Counted from the first letter of the stretch, positions 1 to 9,432 are shown. The stretch: DNA of 64,000 bases from Lacinutrix sp. Hel_I_90 (GCF_000934685.1 NZ_JYNQ01000001.1:3385501-3449500); one strand, 5' to 3'. The notes: generated by a model from the sequence alone, not told the origin. Numbers and translations are program-made.

Positions 1-449
1 TTTCGAAGTTTTTCGGCTTCCTTATCATCATATTCAAAATGATTGATGGCATTTTGGTCTGCTCTTATGTGGTCATTCCAATAGTAACCTTCACGAGATG
101 CCTCATACTGTGGGCTTTTTGAATCGTCACTAGGACTTTCAAGTTTTTTAATACCAAAAGTAGAGTAGATATCAATAAAAGAAGGGTAAATACTTTTACC
201 GGATAAGTCTGTAACTAGACAGTTTTTTGGAATAGTTACTGATTCACCAACATATACCACTTTACCCTCTTTAATAAGTAAAGTCCCCTTTTCTATCACC
301 TGAGTTGGTGAGATGTAGATTTTGGCATTTGTAAAGGCTGTGTAATTTGAATGTATGGTTTTTACACCGTCATTTTTAGGAATGTGTTCTTGTGCTAGTG
401 CTAATAAGCTACACAAAAAACAACTGAATACTAGAAGTTTCTTTGTCAT
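1..449 (-). CDS. amidohydrolase-like secreted protein, N-terminal part (gene runs off left edge)
   Basis: This is the first ~149 codons of a gene reading off the left edge of the window. It starts with ATG at 449 and opens with a signal peptide (MTKKLLVFSCFLCSLLALAQ). The following region matches the N-terminal beta-sandwich of amidohydrolase / imidazolonepropionase-like proteins: 'FTNAKIYIS', then 'GTLLIKEGKVVYVG', then 'GKSIYPSFIDIYSTFG'. At the point where catalytic family members have a metal-binding HxH, this protein has DIYSTFG. It may therefore be one of the long flavobacterial members that keep a second, C-terminal amidohydrolase unit, or it may be catalytically altered. The catalytic part lies outside the window, so substrate and activity cannot be judged. 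Confidence 0.7.
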   Translation of the reverse strand, partial: MTKKLLVFSCFLCSLLALAQEHIPKNDGVKTIHSNYTAFTNAKIYISPTQVIEKGTLLIKEGKVVYVGESVTIPKNCLVTDLSGKSIYPSFIDIYSTFGIKKLESPSDDSKSPQYEASREGYYWNDHIRADQNAINHFEYDDKEAEKLR

Positions 450-528
450 GATTGGTTCAAAAGGATTTTAGGCTTAAATATAATAATAAGCTGTGGTTCA
501 AAACAAACGAATGTTAGTTTTTAACTTT

Positions 529-1596
529 TTAAAAAGTTTTGTTTTCAAAATAGTTAACCAATAAAGCCACAACATAACTGTAACTTTTCATGCCATCTGT
601 TTGATTGTTTGCGATTAAAAAGCCGTTGTAAGTGGATTGAAATAGTGGCTCAATTGGGTTTCTTTTAGATTCCCAAAATTCACGTACTTCCTGGTAATTT
701 TTTATTATGCCGGTATTTATCGTCGTAATCAGACGGTCGTATTCTTCCGGATTTCGCCGGTATATTTCGTGTAAACAGTGGCGCAACCCAAAAGTATAGC
801 CCGAATAGTTGAAATAAATATCTTCATGACTTGTTGCTGCTAAACACCCTATAAAATTTGCTTCGTTTTCTGCTGCATACCCTAATTCATGCGCGACTTC
901 ATGTGAGGCAGTAGTTGCAATTTTAAATACAGGAATTAAACCGTTTACATGAGCTTCATTCGTTAATGGATTCAAATAACCACTAAATCCCATATAGGTT
1001 AATGGCCAGCTTAATAACGATTTTTTAATGCTTTTACCCTTGTACTCTAAATGTGGAAAGTTTTTTTGCAAAGCGGCATAACCTAAAGGTGTTTTGTCTA
1101 TAACCTCATTTTTAGTGTAGGGGAATTCTACTTTAATACTATCGTGACTAACAAGTTCAAGATGAATGGTATTCGATTTTGTTATGAGTTTTTCTGCCAC
1201 AGCAATCAATGATTCAGTAGTATATTCAGCGTCTAAATTGAGGTTTTGGTGCAATGGTAACCGGTAGTAATTCATGGCCCAAAACAAATGAAACGCGATA
1301 TATATTATGGAAACTGCTGCAAAAACATCAGTACTCCAATTTCTAAAATCTCTAAGCATCCGTTTTCTGTTAATAACAAGCCATCTTATACTATAGATAA
1401 TTGCAAATGCATATACGAAATCGCCAAAAGAAAAGGGAAGCCATCCCAAACTATAGCGTAATGTTTGTGAGAGTAAAGGGTATATGCCATTGCTGTAATA
1501 GTTTTCAATAAAGTCTGGAAATTGTGCTAAAATCTTTACTGTGATAAAAGCAGGAATAATAGCAAGTGCAACGATTCGTTTTTTGTTTTTAAACAT
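529..1596 (-). CDS. DUF3810 family membrane protein with HExxH motif
   Basis: A 355-aa protein of the DUF3810 family, widespread in Bacteroidota. The N-terminal ~110 residues hold about three hydrophobic segments (roughly 8-28, 55-72 and 88-108). The rest is soluble and carries a zincin-like signature, SHEVAHELGYAAENEANF, at about residues 230-248: HExxH followed by a Glu-containing helix, as in membrane-anchored metallopeptidases. The metallopeptidase role is inferred from the motif; no substrate is known to me. It is divergent from the dipeptidase gene at 1703 and its ATG lies about 70 bp from that gene's promoter. Confidence 0.8.
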   Translation of the reverse strand: MFKNKKRIVALAIIPAFITVKILAQFPDFIENYYSNGIYPLLSQTLRYSLGWLPFSFGDFVYAFAIIYSIRWLVINRKRMLRDFRNWSTDVFAAVSIIYIAFHLFWAMNYYRLPLHQNLNLDAEYTTESLIAVAEKLITKSNTIHLELVSHDSIKVEFPYTKNEVIDKTPLGYAALQKNFPHLEYKGKSIKKSLLSWPLTYMGFSGYLNPLTNEAHVNGLIPVFKIATTASHEVAHELGYAAENEANFIGCLAATSHEDIYFNYSGYTFGLRHCLHEIYRRNPEEYDRLITTINTGIIKNYQEVREFWESKRNPIEPLFQSTYNGFLIANNQTDGMKSYSYVVALLVNYFENKTF

Positions 1597-1641
1597 AATT
1601 CAAATTTAAGTAAATGTTTACAAAAATGAGTGCTGAATAAT

Positions 1642-1649
1642 TACCTTTG
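1642..1649 (+). promoter_or_regulatory. Bacteroidota -7 box of pepD
   Basis: TACCTTTG matches the TAnnTTTG -7 consensus of Bacteroidota sigma-A promoters and lies 53 bp upstream of the pepD ATG. No TTG is seen at the expected -33 spacing, so only the -7 half is supported. Confidence 0.55.
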
Positions 1650-1702
1650 CACTATAAAGTGAATTGTTAATTTTATTTGGTCTAATACAAAAAACAGAGA
1701 AG

Positions 1703-3163
1703 ATGAATTCAGAAATAAGAAGTTTAGAACCTAAAGCGTTGTGGAATAAGTTTGCAGATTTAAATGCTGTACCTAGAGCATCGAAAAAAGAAGCGCGTGT
1801 GATTGCTTTTATGAAAGCGTTTGGAAACAATTTAGGTTTAGAAGTCATTGAAGATGAAGTAGGGAATGTTATTATAAAGAAGCCTGCAACAGCGGGAATG
1901 GAAGACAGAGAGACTATCGTGATGCAATCGCATTTAGATATGGTACATCAAAAAAATACAGATACGAATTTCGATTTCGAGACGCAAGGGATAGAAATGT
2001 ATATTGATGGTGATTGGGTTCGAGCAAAAGGAACAACTTTGGGCGCAGATAACGGGCTAGGAGTGGCTACGATTATGGCGGTACTAGAAAGCAAAGCTAT
2101 TGTACATCCAGCTATTGAAGCCTTATTTACCATTGATGAAGAAACAGGCATGACGGGCGCCATGGGCTTAAAAGGTGGGGTTTTATCTGGTGGCATTTTA
2201 TTGAATTTAGATACAGAAGAAGATGACGAAATAGGAGTAGGCTGCGCGGGAGGTATAGATGTTACCGCCACAAGAGCATATAAAGAGGAAGAGACTCCTG
2301 AGTTCAAGACGGGATATGAAATAAGAGTCAAAGGTTTGCAGGGAGGACATTCGGGTATGGATATTCATAAAGGATTGGGTAACGCTAATAAAATAATGAA
2401 CCGCCTGTTGTTTGATGGTTTTGAAAATTTTGGTTTACGTATTTCAGAAATTGATGGCGGTAGCTTGCGCAACGCGATACCTAGAGAAAGTAGCGCAATT
2501 GTAGCGATTGATACATTACATGATGCTGTGTTTAATGCTGAAATGAGTGCGCTAGCCGAAATTATAAAGACCGAACTAAAAACATTAGAACCAGATTTAG
2601 AAATAGTGGTTTCAAAAACTGAAACGCCTGAGAAAATAATGGATTTAGGTGTGCAGGAAGGGATGACACGTGCATTATATGCTGCTATAAACGGTGTGTA
2701 TAGAATGAGTGCAGATATTCCTGATTTAGTGGAAACTTCAAATAATGTCGCTAGAGTAATCGTTAAAGAAGGTGAAATAAAAATAGGATGTTTAACACGG
2801 TCATCGGTTGATAGTTCTAAAATGGATTTGGCAAATACCCTACGCGCTACTTTTGAATTAACGGGTTGTGAAGTCGAGTTTTCAGGGGATTACCCGGGTT
2901 GGACACCAAATATGGATGCTTCTATTTTAAAAGTATTAAGTAATTTGTATGAAAAAATTAATGGAGAAAAAGCCCACGTTGCCGCTTGCCATGCAGGTCT
3001 GGAATGTGGTATTCTAGGCAGTAACTATCCAGAAATGGAAATGATTAGTTTTGGCCCAACCATTAGAGGGGCACACTCACCAGATGAACGAGCAAGTATT
3101 TCTTCAGCTCAAAAATACTGGAAATTTGTTTTAGAGATTCTTAAAAATATTCCTAAAAAGTAA
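1703..3163 (+). CDS. pepD: aminoacyl-histidine dipeptidase (PepD, M20 family)
   Basis: Cytosolic Zn-dependent dipeptidase of the M20C group that cleaves Xaa-His (carnosine-like) and other dipeptides. The start is placed at ATG 1703 (MNSEIRSLEPK), giving 486 aa. The open frame extends 13 codons further to a TTG, but that stretch overlaps the promoter. Metal-ligand motifs are present in order: SHLDMVH, GADNGLG, DEETGMTGA, and GAHSPDE near the C terminus. GGHSGMDI marks the lid domain. Length is normal for PepD (about 485 aa). A strong bidirectional terminator follows. Confidence 0.93.
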   Translation: MNSEIRSLEPKALWNKFADLNAVPRASKKEARVIAFMKAFGNNLGLEVIEDEVGNVIIKKPATAGMEDRETIVMQSHLDMVHQKNTDTNFDFETQGIEMYIDGDWVRAKGTTLGADNGLGVATIMAVLESKAIVHPAIEALFTIDEETGMTGAMGLKGGVLSGGILLNLDTEEDDEIGVGCAGGIDVTATRAYKEEETPEFKTGYEIRVKGLQGGHSGMDIHKGLGNANKIMNRLLFDGFENFGLRISEIDGGSLRNAIPRESSAIVAIDTLHDAVFNAEMSALAEIIKTELKTLEPDLEIVVSKTETPEKIMDLGVQEGMTRALYAAINGVYRMSADIPDLVETSNNVARVIVKEGEIKIGCLTRSSVDSSKMDLANTLRATFELTGCEVEFSGDYPGWTPNMDASILKVLSNLYEKINGEKAHVAACHAGLECGILGSNYPEMEMISFGPTIRGAHSPDERASISSAQKYWKFVLEILKNIPKK

Positions 3164-3180
3164 ATAGTTAATAAATGAAA

Positions 3181-3217
3181 AAAAAGCCTTCAAAATTTAT
3201 TTTGAAGGCTTTTTTTT
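3181..3217. terminator. bidirectional intrinsic terminator between pepD and the PPIase gene
   Basis: A perfect 15-bp stem, AAAAAGCCTTCAAAA (3181-3195) with TTTTGAAGGCTTTTT (3200-3214) and a TTTA loop, has T-runs on both strands. It lies between the convergent genes ending at 3163 and 3240. Confidence 0.9.
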
Positions 3218-3239
3218 GTCTTATAGTAGAGGGTGTTTT

Positions 3240-4358
3240 CTATTTAACAAGATCTACTATTTCAATATCAAATATTAAGTTTGAATTACCAGGAATAGGA
3301 CCGTAATCTCTACTTCCATACCCTAAAAATGAAGGAATAAAAATCCGAGCTCTCTCTCCAACTTTCATATTTAACATCGCTTCTCTGAAGCCAGGAGCTA
3401 ACCGCGCACTTGTGCTGTAAAGCGTAGGAAATGGTTTGTACCCTCCATTCTCATCTCTGTTTTCGTCATATTTTCCAGCTTCTTTAGCGGCAGATGCCCA
3501 ACTAGTGTCAAATAATGTACCATCTTCTAAGTAACCCGCGTAATCAATTAAAACTTGTTGTTGAGGGGTTGGCACAACACCTGTCCCTTCTTTAGTCCTA
3601 ATCATAACGACACCAGAAGGTAAACGAATAACCTCTCCTTCTAAATTTTCATTATCTTTTATAAACTTTTCACGAGAAGCCTCAAGTAATTCCTCTTGCT
3701 TTTTTGTTTCTTCTTCTAATTCTACAAAGTAACTGTCAAATACTTTAGGGGCATCAAATGCTTTAGCAGCTTCACCTTTTCTAATGATATTTACTTCTTC
3801 CATGACCACATCCTTTTCAGGTTTATCTTGTGCTCTAGGTTGTAATACCTTAACATTCGAAATAGAGTCCTGAACATTTAGACCAATTACTAATTCACCA
3901 AAAACGGTATGTTTAGGGTCTAAATTTGGTGTTGCTACTTCTGTTATAAAGAACTGAGAGCCGTTGGTTGCTGGTCCAGAGTTTGCCATAGATAGCACCC
4001 CTGGTTTATCATGCTTTGCACTGTTTATTTCATCTTTAAAACGGTAACCTGGATTACCACCACCAGTAGCTGTTGGATCACCACCTTGTATCATGAAACC
4101 ATCTATAACACGATGAAACGTAACACCATTGTAGAATTTTTTTCCTTTGTAAATAGAATCTACCTTAGAATTGGTGCCTTCAGCAAGTGAGACAAAGTTA
4201 GCAACGGTTACCGGCGCTAAATCATAGTTTAATTTGGCTACCATGGTTCCTTTATTCGTTACAATTTCAGCATATAAGCCATCTTCTAATTCTGGATACT
4301 TATCTTGACATGATGCTGCAGTGGCACTGATGAGGAGCGCAATAATTAAAATTTTCAT
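3240..4358 (-). CDS. two-domain peptidyl-prolyl isomerase lipoprotein (cyclophilin + FKBP)
   Basis: Envelope PPIase combining two unrelated folds. The start is set at the third available Met, so the protein begins MKILIIALLISATAASC: a lipoprotein signal with Cys ~17. Starts at 4379 or 4367 would add only a polar tail before it. The cyclophilin domain covers about residues 25-190, with the FHRVIDGFMIQGGD and NGSQFFI active-site motifs. The C-terminal ~110 residues are an FKBP domain (VLIDYAGYLEDGTLFDTS; GYGSRDYGPIPGNSNLIFD). It lies directly downstream of gldI (11-bp gap to the longest frame), which also encodes an FKBP-like lipoprotein, so the two are probably co-transcribed envelope folding factors. 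Confidence 0.88.
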   Translation of the reverse strand: MKILIIALLISATAASCQDKYPELEDGLYAEIVTNKGTMVAKLNYDLAPVTVANFVSLAEGTNSKVDSIYKGKKFYNGVTFHRVIDGFMIQGGDPTATGGGNPGYRFKDEINSAKHDKPGVLSMANSGPATNGSQFFITEVATPNLDPKHTVFGELVIGLNVQDSISNVKVLQPRAQDKPEKDVVMEEVNIIRKGEAAKAFDAPKVFDSYFVELEEETKKQEELLEASREKFIKDNENLEGEVIRLPSGVVMIRTKEGTGVVPTPQQQVLIDYAGYLEDGTLFDTSWASAAKEAGKYDENRDENGGYKPFPTLYSTSARLAPGFREAMLNMKVGERARIFIPSFLGYGSRDYGPIPGNSNLIFDIEIVDLVK

Positions 4359-4389
4359 AGTTTGCATTAAATTATTCATTGGATTCGTA

Positions 4390-4929
4390 TTAATTTGTTG
4401 TGATTGAATTTACTGTTACTTGTGTGACGATTGGGATGTTAGTTCTAATTTTATTTTCATCTCCATAATAACCATAAGCTTTTTGAGAGGGAAAAATGAA
4501 CGTATAGGTTTCTCCTGCTTTCATAAGTTTTAATCCTTCCCGTAAACCGGTAAACAATTCTTGTTTATCCATAAGGTATTCACGTGTTTTTAATTCTTCT
4601 TCTGTATAAATGATATTTCCATTTAAATCAGCGATATAATGTTCATATTTTATGAGATCGCCAAACGCTGGCGTTTTTAATACCGTATCTTGTTGTATCG
4701 TGTCTTTTGAAAACCAAAACCCATGCTCTGAAGTTAGAAAACGCTTATCACTTTGATTTGCAATGTAGGTTTCTATTTGCTCTTGTTCTAACAGGAATAA
4801 TTTTTTATTCCGTTCGGCAGATTCTTTAATAAAAGATCCAGTGCTTACAGACTCAGGCTCCCGTGCTTCTGGTGTTTTACAAGAACTAAGATATAAAATT
4901 AGCAAAAGAAATACGACTAATTTATTCAT
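4390..4929 (-). CDS. gldI: gliding motility lipoprotein GldI (FKBP-like PPIase)
   Basis: A 179-aa lipoprotein (signal MNKLVVFLLLILYLSSC). The C-terminal half is FKBP-like: QELFTGLREGLKLMKAGETY, then FPSQKAYGYYGDENKI with IPIVTQVTV. Size, lipobox and synteny (PPIase lipoprotein downstream, DHH phosphoesterase and ndk upstream) fit GldI of flavobacteria. GldI is required for gliding in Flavobacterium johnsoniae and is thought to help fold envelope components of the Gld/T9SS machinery. It overlaps the DHH gene by 8 bp, which indicates translational coupling. Confidence 0.85.
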   Translation of the reverse strand: MNKLVVFLLLILYLSSCKTPEAREPESVSTGSFIKESAERNKKLFLLEQEQIETYIANQSDKRFLTSEHGFWFSKDTIQQDTVLKTPAFGDLIKYEHYIADLNGNIIYTEEELKTREYLMDKQELFTGLREGLKLMKAGETYTFIFPSQKAYGYYGDENKIRTNIPIVTQVTVNSITTN

Positions 4930-5941
4930 TATTTAGGGCTGTTTTATAGTGTGGTAATATACTAATAAATTTTTCAACGGTTTGAGATAAAGTGGTGTCA
5001 CTTTTTCCTCCAGCAGCATTTGTATGTCCGCCACCTTCAAAATGTTTTCTAGACAATTCGTTTACAGAGAAATCGCCTTTTGATCGTAGCGATATTTTAA
5101 TAATACCTTGATTTTTATCTTCAATAAAAATAGCGGCTAAAACGGTATCATTTAAAGCTAATGCATAGTTAACGAAGCCTTCTGTGTCTCCTTTTTTATA
5201 ATCTAGTTTTTGTAACTCCTCTTGAGATAACGTAATGTATGCCGTTCTATATTCAGGCAATACTTTTAAGTTACTCAACGCACAGCCTAAAAGCTGTAAA
5301 CGATTATAGCTATTCGTATCGTAAACATTATTATGTATGTGCGTGTTGTCTGCGCCTTTATCAATTAAATTGGCTATAATACGGTGCGTTGTACTGGTTG
5401 TAGAGCGAAATCGAAATGATCCAGTATCTGTCATTATTCCTACATAAAGACAGGTTGCAATGTCTTCATCTATTTCGTTTAAAGCATTTAGTTTATCTAA
5501 AAAATGATAGACCATTTCACAAGTTGAACTCATAGAGACATCACTAAACATATAGTTAGCATAGTCATCTGGTTGTTGATGGTGATCGATCATGATTTTA
5601 ATCGCCTGACTTTGTTCTAAAACAGTTTCCATATGGCCCGTTCTATGGAGTGCATTAAAATCTAAAGTAAAAAGAATATCAGCTTCATTTATAATTACTT
5701 CAGTACGTTCTTTATCGGTCTCATGTTTCAAGATTGTACTTTCTTTGGGTAACCATTTTAAAAAATCGGGATAATCATTAGGCGCAATAATTACGGCTTC
5801 ATGATTTAACTTTAACAGATAGTGCAAGAGTCCTAATGTTGAGCCAATCGCATCACCATCAGGGTTTTTGTGAGGAATAATTGCTATCTTTTTTGGTGTT
5901 GATAAAAGTGATTTTATCTCTATTATATCTTGTGTACTCAT
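4922..5941 (-). CDS. DHH family phosphoesterase (NrnA-type nanoRNase / pAp phosphatase)
   Basis: Cytosolic Mn-dependent phosphoesterase of 339 aa. The DHH domain shows HKNPDGDAIGS near residues 24-34, LFTLDFNALHRTG, and the diagnostic MIDHHQQP near residue 117. The C-terminal DHHA1 domain has the GGGH nucleotide-binding motif (EGGGHTNAAGG). Bifunctional NrnA enzymes degrade 2-5-nt RNAs and pAp; c-di-AMP hydrolysis products are an alternative substrate. First gene of the leftward gldI cluster, divergent from ndk with an 87-bp gap. Confidence 0.85.
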   Translation of the reverse strand: MSTQDIIEIKSLLSTPKKIAIIPHKNPDGDAIGSTLGLLHYLLKLNHEAVIIAPNDYPDFLKWLPKESTILKHETDKERTEVIINEADILFTLDFNALHRTGHMETVLEQSQAIKIMIDHHQQPDDYANYMFSDVSMSSTCEMVYHFLDKLNALNEIDEDIATCLYVGIMTDTGSFRFRSTTSTTHRIIANLIDKGADNTHIHNNVYDTNSYNRLQLLGCALSNLKVLPEYRTAYITLSQEELQKLDYKKGDTEGFVNYALALNDTVLAAIFIEDKNQGIIKISLRSKGDFSVNELSRKHFEGGGHTNAAGGKSDTTLSQTVEKFISILPHYKTALNNE

Positions 5942-5978
5942 AGCGCACGAAGATACAATTTTTTAATATGGATTTATA

Positions 5979-6008
5979 TTGTTTTATTGAAGAAATACAG
6001 TACTTTTG
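5979..6008 (+). promoter_or_regulatory. promoter of ndk (TTG-N19-TACTTTTG)
   Basis: A textbook Bacteroidota promoter: -33 TTG at 5979-5981, 19-bp spacer, -7 TACTTTTG at 6001-6008. It lies 20 bp before the ndk ATG. Confidence 0.85.
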
Positions 6009-6028
6009 CAGCCATAAAAAAATAACAA

Positions 6029-6448
6029 ATGGCAACAAATAGAACATTTACGATGCTTAAGCCAGATAGTGTTGAAAAAGGACACATTGGCGCAATATTA
6101 GAAAAAATCAACGCTTCAGGATTTAGAATTGTAGCGCTGAAATTAACACAAATGACTAAAGCGGATGCTGAAGCATTTTATGCAGTACACAACGAAAGAC
6201 CTTTCTTTGGTGAATTAGTTGAGTACATGACACGTGGTCCTGTTGTAGCTGCGATCTTAGAAAAAGATAATGCAGTGGAAGACTTTAGAACTTTAATTGG
6301 AGCTACAAACCCTGCAGATGCTGCAGAAGGGACTATTAGAAAATTATATGCAGCTTCTATTGGAGAAAATGCGGTGCATGGTAGCGATAGTGATGAAAAT
6401 GCTGCTATTGAAAGTGCTTTTCATTTTTCTGGAAGAGAAATGTTCTAG
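6029..6448 (+). CDS. ndk: nucleoside diphosphate kinase
   Basis: A 139-aa enzyme that transfers the gamma-phosphate from ATP to NDPs. It begins [17 protein letters not shown], with the KPD motif, and carries the phospho-histidine motif NAVHGSDS at about residues 115-122. Full length for the family. Single-gene unit between a clear promoter and a strong terminator. Confidence 0.96.
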   Translation: MATNRTFTMLKPDSVEKGHIGAILEKINASGFRIVALKLTQMTKADAEAFYAVHNERPFFGELVEYMTRGPVVAAILEKDNAVEDFRTLIGATNPADAAEGTIRKLYAASIGENAVHGSDSDENAAIESAFHFSGREMF

Positions 6449-6476
6449 TAAATAGAAACACACTTAAAAATATATG

Positions 6477-6510
6477 AAGCCTGAATTTTAACAAATTCAG
6501 GCTTTTTTTA
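6477..6510 (+). terminator. intrinsic terminator of ndk
   Basis: An 11-bp stem, AAGCCTGAATT (6477-6487) with AATTCAGGCTT (6494-6504), followed by a T-run. Confidence 0.9.
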
Positions 6511-6553
6511 TGCCTGATAATCAGTTATTTTAGCAACAAAAAAAGTCTAATTT

Positions 6554-9130
6554 TTGAAAAGTTTAAAACTACTCTCTTTTTGTCTGTTATTTACATGCAC
6601 CGTATTTGCCCAAAATCTTAGAAAATCCATTTTAGATTTTCAAGCAAAAACAAAGTCTGCGGTAACTATTAATGACGTTTCTGGCGTTCCTGAATTCATT
6701 AGGTTTACCAATAATAATGCTTTAAAGGTTGCAGGTTCAACTTTAAAGGTAAAAGCATACAGTTTTTTAGAAGCTAATAAAAAGCTGTATACTATTAATG
6801 ATGTGAGCGCCGCATTGGTATCATTAAAAACAGAACACGATAATTATGGCTTAAGCCGTGTTGTATTGCAACAACTGCACAACGGGGTGCCTGTTTATGA
6901 TGGGAAGTTATTAGTTCATTTTAATAGTCAAAAAAACGTAACAGCTATAAATGGAAACTATATACCAAATATAAAATTGAATGCAGTTCCTAGTTTAAGT
7001 AAGGAAGAAGCAAATGCAATTGCTTTGCAAGAGATTGAAAAACAGGACATCAATTATTCTGGTGCCTCTTTATTAGTTCATGATAGTAAATTACAGGTGT
7101 TTAATAAAGGCTTGGCGAGAGGTATAGAAAGTGCTAACTACTTGGTTTATGAAGTAGAGGTACGAAATAATAGAGATGTTAGAGAATTTTTGTTTTTAGA
7201 TGCTCATACTGGTGCGGTAGTGGAACAATATACTGGTATTGCCCATGCACTCGATCGTACTGTTTACGAAAACAATACAGGAAATCCTGTTTGGCAAGAA
7301 GGCGATGCGTTTCCTGGCACTTTAAGTATTTGGCAACAAAATGAGGTTGTAGCTTCGGGTCATACGTATCACTTCTTTAACAACGCTTTTGGTTTTGCTT
7401 CTTATGATGGCGCTGATGCCCAAATGCGTACTGTAAATAATGATCCAAATATTAGTTGCCCTAACGCGAACTGGAATGGTTCTACGGCTAATTATTGCGA
7501 CGGTACAGCAGCTGATGATGTGATAGGACACGAATGGGGTCATGCCTATACTCAATTCACTAGTAATTTAATTTACATGTGGCAATCTGGAGCAATTAAC
7601 GAATCGTACTCAGATATTTGGGGAGAAACTATAGATTTATTAAATAATTATGAGGATGTAGGAGAGAATAATGTGGTTAGGATACTTCAGGCCTGTAATG
7701 AGTCTAACCGGTGGTTAATAGGAGAAGATGCGACAGGTTTTTCTAGTAACCTAAGAGACATGTGGAGTCCAACATGTGAAGGTGATCCAGGAAAGGTAAC
7801 AGATGGTCAATACATATGCAGTTCATTTGATAATGGTGGAGTACATATTAATTCTGGAATCCCAAATCATGCCTATGCTTTGTTAGTGGATGGGGGGAGT
7901 TATAACGGACAAGTTATTAGTGGCATCGGCTTTACTAAAGCAGCTCATATTTTTTGGAGAGCACAAAGCCAATACTTAACGGCAACTAGTGATTTTAAAA
8001 ACTTGGCAGATGCTTTAGAAGCTTCAGCAAATGATTTAATAGGAATTAATTTGAATGGATTAACAACAGAAGCTATGCCAGCGGGTTTATCTGGAGAAAG
8101 CATTACAGCTGCAGATGTTATTCAATTAAATAAGGTAATACTAGCAGTAGAATTAAGAACAAATCCTGATGCTTGTGGTTACCAAGCGCTATTAGTGCCT
8201 GCGCCAGATTTATGTGATGCGGCAAATACTAGTCCTATCTTTTTTGAGGATTGGGAAAATGGTTTAGGGAGTTGGACCTTAGATCAAGTCATAGCACCTA
8301 GTGCGACATGGACCCCAAGAGATTGGGAAATAGAGTCAAGCTTACCCAATAACAGACCAGGTAGTGGTATTTATGCGATAAATGCTCCAATTGGTGATTT
8401 ATATGGTGGTGATTGTTCATCAGATTTTCAAAACGGGATATTACGTTTAGAAAGTCCAGTAATTACAATACCAGATTTTACAGATGGGCTGTATGAATTA
8501 GCTTTTAACCATTATGTAGCTACTGAAGCTGATTGGGATGGAGGTAACTTTAAAATAAGTATTGATGGCGGTGCGTTTACCGTGCTTCCGGCAGCAGCGT
8601 TTACGACTAACCCTTATAATGGTGTTTTAAACGATCAAGCAGTAGGAAATGATAATCCAATGCGTGGAGAGGATGCCTTTACAGGATCAGATGAAGGTTC
8701 AAATAAAGGAAGTTGGGGAAAAAGTATTATTGATTTATCGTCATTAGGTATCACGGCCAATAGCACGTTGCAAGTTAGATTTGATTTTGGAACAGATGGT
8801 TGTAACGGTCGTGAAGGCTGGTATGTTGATGAATTTGTGGTGTATAATTGTGCTTATGTACTTTCAAACAAACAGTTTAACGCCATTGATAGCTTAGTAT
8901 CTGTTTATCCGAATCCATCGAATGGTGTTTTTAATTTAAAGAAAATCGGACAAGTTAAATTGTTAACCGCCGAAATACATGATATTAACGGACGCTTTAT
9001 AAAGGCGGTAGATTTGTCTACTATGACTTCAGATAGAGCAATAGACTTATCTCAGGTAGCTTCTGGATTATATTTTATGACGGTAACTTCAGAAGCGGCT
9101 CAAGGTGTGATTAAATTATTGAAACACTAA
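6554..9130 (+). CDS. secreted M4 (thermolysin-like) metallopeptidase with T9SS sorting domain
   Basis: An 858-aa secreted protease. It must start at TTG (6554): a TAA in the same frame lies at 6548-6550, the signal peptide (MKSLKLLSFCLLFTCTVFAQ) begins exactly there, and there is no in-frame ATG for hundreds of codons. Order of parts: signal peptide; FTP/PepSY-type propeptide to about 220; M4 catalytic domain with HEWGH at 326-330 and the third-ligand region NESYSDIWGE about 20 residues later; a beta-rich jelly-roll segment (about 560-770); and a C-terminal Por/T9SS type A sorting domain (SVYPNPSNGVFNL onward, ending KLLKH). The T9SS link fits the gldI locus next door: exported by SecYEG, then across the outer membrane by T9SS with tail removal. 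Confidence 0.92.
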   Translation: MKSLKLLSFCLLFTCTVFAQNLRKSILDFQAKTKSAVTINDVSGVPEFIRFTNNNALKVAGSTLKVKAYSFLEANKKLYTINDVSAALVSLKTEHDNYGLSRVVLQQLHNGVPVYDGKLLVHFNSQKNVTAINGNYIPNIKLNAVPSLSKEEANAIALQEIEKQDINYSGASLLVHDSKLQVFNKGLARGIESANYLVYEVEVRNNRDVREFLFLDAHTGAVVEQYTGIAHALDRTVYENNTGNPVWQEGDAFPGTLSIWQQNEVVASGHTYHFFNNAFGFASYDGADAQMRTVNNDPNISCPNANWNGSTANYCDGTAADDVIGHEWGHAYTQFTSNLIYMWQSGAINESYSDIWGETIDLLNNYEDVGENNVVRILQACNESNRWLIGEDATGFSSNLRDMWSPTCEGDPGKVTDGQYICSSFDNGGVHINSGIPNHAYALLVDGGSYNGQVISGIGFTKAAHIFWRAQSQYLTATSDFKNLADALEASANDLIGINLNGLTTEAMPAGLSGESITAADVIQLNKVILAVELRTNPDACGYQALLVPAPDLCDAANTSPIFFEDWENGLGSWTLDQVIAPSATWTPRDWEIESSLPNNRPGSGIYAINAPIGDLYGGDCSSDFQNGILRLESPVITIPDFTDGLYELAFNHYVATEADWDGGNFKISIDGGAFTVLPAAAFTTNPYNGVLNDQAVGNDNPMRGEDAFTGSDEGSNKGSWGKSIIDLSSLGITANSTLQVRFDFGTDGCNGREGWYVDEFVVYNCAYVLSNKQFNAIDSLVSVYPNPSNGVFNLKKIGQVKLLTAEIHDINGRFIKAVDLSTMTSDRAIDLSQVASGLYFMTVTSEAAQGVIKLLKH

Positions 9131-9151
9131 AAGTAGACGCTATTAAATAAG

Positions 9152-9179
9152 AAAAGCCCACTCATTTGAGTGGGCTTTT
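9152..9179. terminator. bidirectional terminator between the M4 peptidase and csp genes
   Basis: A 13-bp perfect stem, AAAAGCCCACTCA (9152-9164) with TGAGTGGGCTTTT (9167-9179), lies between convergent genes. Confidence 0.85.
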
Positions 9180-9205
9180 GCATTAAAAAAGTGCTGTAGT
9201 ATATG

Positions 9206-9397
9206 TTAAATTACTTTTACGTTTACTGCGTTTAATCCTTTTTTACCTTCTTGTAAGTCGAATTCAACTTCATCACCTTCGCGAATCTCGTCAATTAAAC
9301 CTGAAATGTGTACAAAATGGTCTTTGTTTACACCTTCTTCTGTAATGAAACCAAAACCTTTAGAGTCATTGAAGAATTTTACTGTGCCTTTACTCAT
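9206..9397 (-). CDS. cold-shock domain protein (CspA family)
   Basis: A 63-aa single cold-shock domain that binds ssDNA/RNA and acts as an RNA chaperone. RNP1 (KGFGFI) and RNP2 (HFVHI) are intact. The protein is about 85% identical by eye to the next one upstream, so these are tandem paralogues with separate promoters. A perfect -7 box lies 36 bp upstream. Confidence 0.95.
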   Translation of the reverse strand: MSKGTVKFFNDSKGFGFITEEGVNKDHFVHISGLIDEIREGDEVEFDLQEGKKGLNAVNVKVI

Positions 9398-9432
9398 TGT
9401 AATAAAATTTAAATTAATTATTTAATTACCTA

